The position numbers and the translations under genes are program-made. The notes below the pieces were generated by a model, which did no database searches, was not told the origin of the DNA, and saw nothing but the letters and a program-made list of their open reading frames with translations. A stretch of 64,000 nucleotides of DNA from DASSUW01 sp963811895 (GTDB lineage Bacteria; Actinomycetota; Thermoleophilia; Solirubrobacterales; Solirubrobacteraceae). This document shows, one piece after another, positions 57,092 to 64,000 of this stretch. The number at the start of each line of letters is the position of its first letter. The stretch's first letter is position 1. The stretch covers positions 930,001-994,000 of the forward strand of contig CAWETE010000004.1 of NCBI GenBank assembly GCA_963811895.1, in the 5' to 3' direction.

Positions 57092-58301
57092 CTACGTGCA
57101 GTTCCATCCATAGTTCCGAAGGTGTCGCTCGACATCTTCCAGAAAACCGGGCCTGAATCGCAACGTGCTTTGCCGCGCTCGCCGAAGAAACCCGCTCGTG
57201 GCCTTCGCTGACAGCGGCTTGAGCGGATAATTCAGAAGGCGCGCAGTCCTTGTGACGTAATCGCCGCCGGCCACGGGCTGATCTCCACTTGCTGTACGCC
57301 ACCAGCGTCACCGTATGCCGCAGTCGGCCAGCGAGCCGTGGGCGCAAGCGGCTGCTTTACCGTCCGATCGACCCCAGGATCCGCAAGTCGACGACCCAAC
57401 CGCTCGGCGACGGGCACCGAGACGGCATTTCCCACGAGCTTCCATCTAGCGCCCATGCCGCGAGTCGCCGACCGCGGCGGGAGCGGTCCAGTCGCTATCG
57501 AATCCCTGTAGGCGCTCGGCGTCGCGGATATCGGGTGTACCGACGAAACCCTCCCCTGCAAGCCATATCGCTGGAGGCGATGGAATGCCGATCGTCGAGC
57601 CACCTTTCAAGGTCGGAACAACGTCGATTCCCCATCCGAGGCCTCGCGTTCCTTCCGTCCAGTAGAAACCGAACGCCGTCGCGTCTTCCTGTGGCTCGAC
57701 GATGGGGTGGGCATCGTCGGCGAATACCACGCTGCCGGGATCGCGACCCTTGAGGCGACCAGAATGACGCGTTGCCGTCTCTGAGGTAGGCCGAACGCCC
57801 GCGTGTCGACGACTCTATAGGCCCACGCGTATCCGAGCTCAACCAGCGACTCGGTCAAGAATCGCATCGCCTCGCCTCGCTCAAGCTGCAACATGAAGGG
57901 CACGTTCTCGAGGACAGCCACTTCGGGGCCCGTTCGGGATCTTCGATCAGCCGGAACACCTCGGCCACCAAGCCGGACTGGCGGCCGGCGATGCCCGCGG
58001 TTCGACCCGCTTGGCTGAGATCCTGACAAGGGAAGCCGGCCGCGACCACGTCGGCTGCCGGAAGCGCCGGAATGTCGCGCACGTCGGAGACGAGCGGAAC
58101 ATCGGGAATCGCGACTTCGAGAACGGCCTTAGCATGGAGATCGATCTCACATAGAAGCGCGCTCTCGTGGCCAGCACGTTGAAAACCGAGCTCGATACCA
58201 CCGATCCCCGCGAACAGCCCGACGACGCTCAGTCGGGTCCGCGAGCGGGCTACCTCGATTCGTGACGCCGAGACGGCGAGCGATGCTTGCATCCCAAGCA
58301 T
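57092..58301 (-). CDS. C5-cytosine DNA methyltransferase (several frameshifts)
   Basis: Conserved motifs appear in order but in different frames: I (SVVGLFAGIGGIELGFQRAG), IV with catalytic Cys (AAGFPCQDLSQAGRTAG), VI (VLENVPFMLQL), VIII (GLPQRRQRVILVAS), the target region, IX (AERLQGFDSDWT) and X (KLVGNAVSVPVAERLG), then a C-terminal tail ending RNYGWNCT. Breaks lie near 57930, 57720, 57500 and 57250. It would modify cytosine at C5 as part of a restriction-modification system; relation to DISARM DrmMII is possible given the nearby DrmA-like gene. Start at ATG 58301 is tentative. Confidence 0.8.
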
Positions 58302-58433
58302 CCTTTCCGTCCGGTCGGACGGAGCGTCTTCGAGGCCGAGCTGACGTCCCGCGTCCACATCCTGTTGAGGTCAGGCGAGCGAAGGCTCGCCCCCGGCTCG
58401 TCGCCGGCCAGCACGGATCGCGCGACCTGGCCG

Positions 58434-59240
58434 TCACCCTGCGTCGGCGTCCTCGTAGGTATGTCGGCCCAAGTTGGCGCCGTCCGATTGCGCCGCGCGA
58501 CCTCGGCCTCGATGACCGCCACAGTCCGTCGAATGACAGAGTCTGCGCGTCGGTCGGACGGCCGTTGTACGGCGGTGGCTGCTCAACGTCAAAGAAACGA
58601 ACGGCGCCGCGATCGTCTCCCGACTGCTCGTAGAGACCGATGACACGCGCTCGAAGGGCTCGGTTCGCGGTCGTCGGCGCCGATGTCGACGTACGCGCCC
58701 TCTCCGGCGCCCATGATTGGCCGCTTGCCACGCCCGGCCCGCTTCGCAAGCGTGGTCGCGGCGTCGGCGAAGGAGGACTTTGGCGATCGGACTTCGACGC
58801 CGGATTGCCATCGTCGCAAGTCTCGTCCGGCGCGAAGAGGACAGCGACAAGCACGGAATACGGCTGGCGCTGATGCAGAACCATCGCCTGGCCTCGAAGC
58901 TGTGGTAATTGCGGACGACATTCTTGGTCCAGCGCCCAAGGCGATCGTTCCTACGGTCATAGTCTTGGAAGCTGTAGGTCTTGATCGAGACGCTAACGAT
59001 CAGCCCGAGCGCTGGGTCCGTTACCTTCACATCCAAGCGCTTCTGGCCGCCCTCCACTGGCACTGTCGCCTCTTGACCAGCGCCGGTTACTGTCGGCGTA
59101 ACCGCTGGGAATGTCCCACGCATGGCATCTGCCATTGCTTGAGCTAGCCGGTTGGAGAGTCGCTGAGCGTAGTTCTTCTTGTCTTCCCGCTCGGCCTTCG
59201 GAGCCGGCTTTGGCTCGGCCGCGTCTAATGCTGCTAGCAA
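58434..59240 (-). CDS. Possible restriction endonuclease (frame-disrupted)
   Basis: The N-terminal frame reads KKNYAQRLSNRLAQAMADAM, then KRLDVKVTDPALGLIVSVSIKTYSF, which could be a PD-(D/E)xK-like Asp ... S-x-K core, and NDRLGRWTKNVVRNYHSFEA. Continuations occur in other frames (LHQRQPYSVLVAVLFAPDE; FADAATTLAKRAGRG; GLYEQSGDDRGAVRFFDVEQPPPYNGRP). Its place directly upstream of a C5 methyltransferase and Vsr suggests the cognate nuclease. I recognise no named family; boundaries are approximate. Confidence 0.45.
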   Translation of the reverse strand: MLAALDAAEPKPAPKAEREDKKNYAQRLSNRLAQAMADAMRGTFPAVTPTVTGAGQEATVPVEGGQKRLDVKVTDPALGLIVSVSIKTYSFQDYDRRNDRLGRWTKNVVRNYHSFEARRWFCISASRIPCLSLSSSRRTRLATMAIRRRSPIAKVLLRRRRDHACEAGRAWQAANHGRRRGRVRRHRRRRPRTEPFERVSSVSTSSRETIAAPFVSLTLSSHRRTTAVRPTRRLCHSTDCGGHRGRGRAAQSDGANLGRHTYEDADAG

Positions 59241-59709
59241 GGGGGTGGGGATCGTCTAATCCTTCGCGTCGGTGTCGCACGGGCCGCCGGCATCGTAAGC
59301 GACGCGCCAGGCCGGAGCAGAATTAGCCGAGCTCGCCCGCGCTGACGTCGCGACGGGAAGACCAGCGCGTCCCGGTCCCTCTCGCGCGGGCTGGCATAGG
59401 AGGGTGCTTTCAATCGTATATGGCGTAAATTGCTCCTCAAACGGCGATTCGATGGAGCGTGCGGAGCGCTGGAGGTCTACTAGACGACCCAACGCAACGC
59501 CCACGCCTCCCTACGGCGGGCGCCATAAATCGACTGCTCGCGTGCCCACTTCACAGGCAGCAGTCAGCACCGGCGAGCCTCGGGTCCGACATAAACCAAC
59601 GCGTAGCCGGGCTTGCGCCGTTAGCTTGGAACCGATAATGGTGTACACCCCTGATCGGTGTCAACGCCTCCGCGTCCGACGCCGACCACACAGCTGGACT
59701 AGACCACGG
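59241..59709. other. Divergent intergenic region with a GGTGTACACC palindrome
   Basis: About 470 bp between the restriction genes and the sigma-factor gene, without a supported gene. It holds a 10-bp palindrome GGTGTACACC (59640-59649) preceded by GATAAT (59634-59639), a candidate operator and -10 for the sigma-factor gene. Confidence 0.4.
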
Positions 59710-60929
59710 ATGGCAGACGACCTCTACGACGACTACGTCCACGAGTACGTGGACGAAGAAGACGACGACGACCTCCGTCGGACGAACTCGCGTCGACGCG
59801 CGACGACTCAATCGCGCGCTTGAGGACCTAAGGGACGACTTCTTCCGCTCGGGCGCAGCCTTGGCGCAGGAAGAGGTGGACCGCGCAGCGGTAAGGCACG
59901 GCTTGTCGATCGCCGACATCGCGGCGCTCATGGAAGCCGCGGACGCGGCCGACCTGCTGGAGTCGGCGAGCGAGGCGGTTTCGCGGTTGGAGGCACCGCA
60001 AGACCTATTCCAGCGAGTCGAACGAGAGCCTTGACACCCTGCAGACGTACGTCAACGACGTACGGCGATTCCCGCTACTCAGCGCGGCGGATGAGATCGC
60101 GCTGGCCCGGACCATCGAGACAGGGCTGCGAGCCAAGCGGTACTGGAGGGAGAGGGCGACGGTGCGATCGACCGCCAAGCGCTCCAGCTCCTCGTCGACC
60201 GCGGGGAGGCCGCGCGCCAGCGCTTCGTCGCCTCGAACCTTCGCCTGGTTTCGCGCACGCAAAGTCGCGGAGAAATCAGGGCCTCGACTTCATCGACCTG
60301 CTCCAGGAGGGGACGCTCGGCATCATCCGCGCGGTCGACAAGTTCGACTACCGCCTGGGCTACAAGTTCTCGACGTACGCCACGTGGTGGATCCGCCAGA
60401 GATTGACCGCGCCCTTGCGGACAAGGGCCGCGTTATCCGGCTTCCCGTCCATATCGTCGAGCGGGTTCGCAAGATCCGTCGCGCGGAAACAAGCTTAGCT
60501 CCGAGCTGGGGCGCGAGCCCACGGTCGCGGAGGTGGCGGCCGCGACCGGATTGACCCGGCTGACGTCGCGTTTATCCGCGACGTCAGTCGTGATGTCGTG
60601 CTCGCTCGACATGCCGGTCACCGACGAAGCCGGCGCGCTGAGGCTGCTCGATCTGATTCCGGACCCAACGGCGGATACCGAGGCCGCCGCGCTCGAGGCC
60701 GTCGAGCTCGAGGAACTCGACGATCTGCTCGGGACACTCAGCTACCGCGAGCGGCGCGTGCTCGAGCTCCGCTACGGGCTTGTCGCAGAGGCGCCGAAGA
60801 CCCTCGACGAGGTGGGAAGGATGTTCAACGTGACGCGTGAGAGGATTCGCCAGATCCAGGACCAAGCGCTCAAGAAGCTTGAGGCGGGGGCTCGATCGTC
60901 AGGGTCGCGTCGCACGGTGGGCGACGTGA
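59710..60929 (+). CDS. Sigma-70 family (group 2-like) sigma factor, frame-disrupted
   Basis: From ATG 59710 (MADDLYDDYVHEYVDEEDDDD, very acidic start) through conserved regions in shifting frames: 1.2 (SLDTLQTYVNDVRRFPLLSAADEIALARTIE), 2 (NQGLDFIDLLQEGTLGIIRAVDKFDYRLGYKFSTYATWWIRQ), 3 (GRVIRLPVHIVERVRKI, SSELGREPTVAEVAAATGL), and 4 (LLGTLSYRERRVLELRYGL, TLDEVGRMFNVTRERIRQIQDQALKKL). It closely resembles housekeeping-type sigma factors but sits in a defence island directly before the helicase gene. Its end is uncertain; a TGA at 60927-60929 would overlap the next GTG. Confidence 0.75.
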
Positions 60930-63900
60930 GCGTCGTGACACCACCGAGGCCGCCCGACAGGAGGCGGCCGAGGCGTTCCTCAGCTGGCTCGAGGAGCGCG
61001 TCGTCGTAGACGGTCGAGGCGACGAAGATGAGGTGCTGGAGGGCATGCGGGCAGACCGCTTCTGGCTCGGCAAGCTCGGCTCGGAGTCGGCGGAGTGGAA
61101 GAAGGCTCTCGGGCAGCGCGGTAACCGGCTCGACCCCTGCGCCGTGGGCTTTCGATTCCGTCCGGCCAAGCGGCGCATCGCGGTCGAGGCGATTTTCCGG
61201 ATCTGGAGCCGCGATGCCGAACACTTCGCCGGCCCGGTGGATCAAGAGCGACGCAATCACCGTCTCGTTCGACGTCGACCTCCCCCCAGCCGGACAGCGG
61301 GAGGCTGTCGGACAGGACGAGTTCGAGCACGCGCTCCTCGACCGCCGGAGTCGAGAAGCACGCGCTTCGGCTCGACGTCGAGGTGGAGATCGAGCGGGGT
61401 CACGAGGCGGCGACATTGACCGTCGTCAATGAAACGCCTAGAGCGACGGAACCTCGACGCGAACGTCTACGAGGTGTCGCTGCGCGCCGACGTCGGGGCG
61501 CCATCGAGCCCTTCGAGCTCGAGACGCTGCCAGACTCCTTCCGTTACGACCGGCGGGTCCCCGCATACGGCATCAACTGCGGCGTGTCATACGAGGGCGG
61601 CCGGCTGCGAACACTCGACGTGGTGACACAAGATCGGCGCTCGTCCGACATACTGGGACGACGCCTCGGCACGCAGCCGGACCTACGGTTCCGGACGCTG
61701 GCGGACGATCCGCGCCCTCGCTTGAGCGGCTCCACGCTGCGTTCGCGGAGTGGTACGAACGGTATTGGAGCGCCGCCGGCGCCTTGAGCGCGCGCGTCGG
61801 CGGAGGGCTGGAGCGCGGCGATGCTCGAGCTTGCGTCCGAGGAGGTGGGCGCGTCGCCAACGGAGCTCGACCGGCTGGCCGCGGGGATCGCGGCGCTGGG
61901 CGAGACCGTGGTGCTCCGCGCGTTCCAGCTGACCAATGAGGCGTTCATCCACTCCGGGCCACGACAAGTACGACGGCTGGCGGCCGTTTCAGATCGGGTT
62001 CCTGCTCACCGTGCTGCCGAGCCTGCTCGACCCGGATCACGACGACCGGAACGCTCGTGGACACGCTGTGGTTCGCGACGGGTGGCGGCAAGACCGAGAC
62101 CTATCTCGCGATGGTCGTCTTCGCCTGCTTCTACGACCGGCTCACTGGCAAGTCGGCGGGCGTCACGGCATGGAGCCGGTTCCCTCTGCGCATGCTGTCC
62201 CTGCAGCAGACGCAGCGATTCGCCGACGCGCTCGCGGGCGCCGAGCTGGTCCGCGAGCGAAACGGCCTCGATGGCGACCCATTCGCTCTCGGTTTCTTCG
62301 TCGGCGCCGGCGGAACGCCAAACCGGATCCGCAAGGACGGAGCGAACAATGCGGTTGACGCGCGAGGACCCCGAGATGCCGGAGCGCAACCGCGTGCTTC
62401 TGCACTGCCCATTCTGCTTCTCCGCGCGACCTGCGGATGGGCTTCGACCGGCGGCGCTGGTCACTGCAGCACAGGTGCGGCAACGACGTCCTGCCCCTGG
62501 CCGAACGAGGGCGCTGCCGTTCTACGTCGTCGACGAGGAGATCTACCGCTTCCTTCCCGCGGTCGTCATCGGCACGCTCGACAAGGCGGCGCTGCTCGGA
62601 ATGCAGGCCGCCGCTCGTGGGTCTGGTCGGCTCGCCACTCGCTCGGTGCGCCGGCGAGGGCCACGGCTACACGTACGCGCACCCGATCGTCGGCTCCGAC
62701 CGGCTGCCTCGTTCCCGACTGTTCGTTCCAACGCGTCACCTTGGACCAGCCTCGAGAGACGTTCGCGCCCCGCTTGCACGTCCAGGACGAGCTGCACCTC
62801 CTCCGCGACAGCCTGGGCGCGGTCGACTCCCACTACGAGACCCTGCTCGACCATCTCCATACAGCGAGTCGACGGCGCACCTGCGCCGAAGATCGTTGCT
62901 TCGTCCGCGACGCTGGCGGGCTACGAACAGCAGACCGAGCAGCTATACGCGCGCCGCGGGTCCGCGTTTCCCCAGCCGGGGCCTGCGGAAGGTGTCTCCT
63001 TTTGGACTGCGACACGACGGACCTGATCGCGGCGCTTCGTCGGCATCGCACCGCGGGGCAGACGCTCGAGTTCGTCAACGAGCGCATCGCCGAATCGCTC
63101 CAGAAGTGCAGTGCGGCGGCTAGTCGGACGACCCGGCCGGCACGTGCGCGAGCGCCGGTGTCGATCCGGAGCACGCGAGCTTCCTTCTCGACATGTACGG
63201 GACGCAGGTCGTATACGGCATACGCGTTCGAGACGTCGAAGCGGCGGCGCCGCTCGCTTCGAGACGCAGTCGCCAGTGGATCCGCTGAACGTCGGCATGC
63301 TCACCGGGAGCACGCTGCTGGCTGACGTGCGGGACACGCTTGAGCGGCTCGACCATCCCGAGCCGGCACTTCGAGGATCGCCTGCACGTCGTCTGTGCGT
63401 CGTCGATGATGTCTCACGGCGTCGACATCGACCGCTTCAACGCCATCACGCTCCTCGGCGTGCCGCTTGCCACTGCGGAGTTCATACAGACGTCGGCGCG
63501 TATCGGTCGGCGCTGGCCGGGCCTGGTGTTCGTGCTCCACCGGATGGGTGTCGAGCGTGACTCAAGCGTGTTCCGGTCCTTCCCAACTTACATTCGGCAC
63601 GGAAATCGCTTCGTCGCGCCGATCGCAATCACGCGTCGTAGCCGACGCGTACTGCGCAACACATTCCCAGGGATGTGGGCAGCGCGGGTCTTGGCGGTGC
63701 ACGAGCCTACGAGCGTCAACACTGGCTCCGGTCCCCTCTCGACCGCGAACAAGCTCCGCACGTATGCGCAAGCACACCCCATCGACGAGGAGGAGGAATT
63801 CGAGGCCCTGTGCGACGCCTTGCAGCTCGATCCGGCAGCGGACAATCCGTTGGTGCGGGAGCTGCGCCTCCAGGTGCGCGACACGTTCGCCGAGCTTCTG

Positions 63901-64000
63901 AATCCAGCGTCGACTGCAACGTTCGTTGGCGACGTGCCGCCACATCCGCCGATGCGGTCGCTGCGAGAGGTCGAATCGCAGATCCCGATCTGGGAAAGCA
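60926..64000 (+). CDS. drmA: DrmA-like DISARM helicase, 5' part (frame-disrupted, cut by window edge)
   Basis: Homology-like segments run in shifting frames: EAARQEAAEAFLSWLEERVV and ADRFWLGKLGSE near the N-terminus; FQIGFLLTVLPSLLDPDH; Walker A VDTLWFATGGGKTETYLAMVV; WSRFPLRMLSLQQTQRFADAL; ETFAPRLHVQDELHLLRDSLGAVDSHYE; KIVASSATLAGYEQQ; MLTGSTLLADVRD; GVPLATAEFIQTSARIGRRWPGLVFVLHR; FPTYIRHGNRFVAPIAITRRS. These fit the large SF2 helicases of the DrmA type. At least 1,020 codons are present and the gene continues past 64000. DrmB and DrmC, if present, would lie beyond the edge. Start GTG 60926 is tentative. Confidence 0.65.

Noticed and set aside
56862..57347. 161-residue minus-strand frame between vsr and the methyltransferase
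   Set aside because: Its left half has no motif and its right half overlaps the displaced C-terminus of the methyltransferase in another frame.

Overview
The window is a high-GC (about 70 percent) chromosome segment with densely packed genes joined by ATGA, GTGA or CTGA overlaps. Several genes appear to be leaderless (TANNNT 6-10 nt before the start codon). These traits, together with DeoR and FCD-GntR regulators, MMPL exporter, RTX and excalibur secreted proteins and a YkvA protein, suggest an actinobacterium, perhaps class Thermoleophilia (Solirubrobacterales). That placement is inference; no rRNA gene is present.

Layout. 1-3.2 kb: a truncated alpha/beta hydrolase and a secreted TolB-propeller/LCAT-type lipase. 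3.2-14.7 kb: a carbohydrate-type ABC importer (binding lipoprotein, two permeases, two different ATPases) with a DeoR regulator, divergent from an aldehyde dehydrogenase / DJ-1 / hydrolase / iron-alcohol dehydrogenase operon. They share a 141-bp control region holding four TCTTGCA sites. A HAD-like/GntR pair follows. 14.8-19 kb: a membrane protein, an MMPL transporter and a cytochrome P450. 19-27.5 kb: a GAF-LytTR regulator, pqqABCDE, an M17 aminopeptidase divergent from pqqA, a PQQ alcohol dehydrogenase with the lanthanide-type Asp-Tyr-Asp signature, and a cupredoxin-like partner. 27.6-48.6 kb: a nearly complete tetrahydromethanopterin (H4MPT)/methanofuran C1 module: pabC, pabAB, DUF447, mptG, mfnB, mfnE-like, mfnF-like, HisA-like, two ATP-grasp genes, mch, fhcCDAB, CitG-like, fae, SDR, pterin dehydratase, DHPS-like, mtdB and DUF1464. 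48.6-54.2 kb: housekeeping and surface genes, including a two-component system with an 11-bp-phased operator array. 54.6-64 kb: a defence island beginning near a tRNA 3' remnant: AspBHI-like modification-dependent nuclease, Vsr, C5 cytosine methyltransferase, possible REase, then a sigma-70 factor coupled to a DrmA (DISARM)-like helicase that runs off the right edge.

How the genes may work together (inference from families). The PQQ enzyme would oxidise methanol or another alcohol to an aldehyde. Fae would condense formaldehyde with H4MPT, and MtdB, Mch and Fhc would carry the C1 unit to formate. The pab, mpt and mfn genes would make the pABA-derived methanopterin and the methanofuran-type cofactor, and pqqABCDE the dehydrogenase cofactor. 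No formate dehydrogenase, serine cycle, RuMP or dedicated cytochrome c gene is in the window.

Sequence quality. Twelve genes between 15 and 48 kb are interrupted by 18 frameshifts, and in every case the reading frame is restored by assuming ONE EXTRA BASE. The defence island is still more fragmented, with both insertions and apparent deletions. I treat these mostly as assembly errors, but they concentrate in the C1 genes and should be checked.
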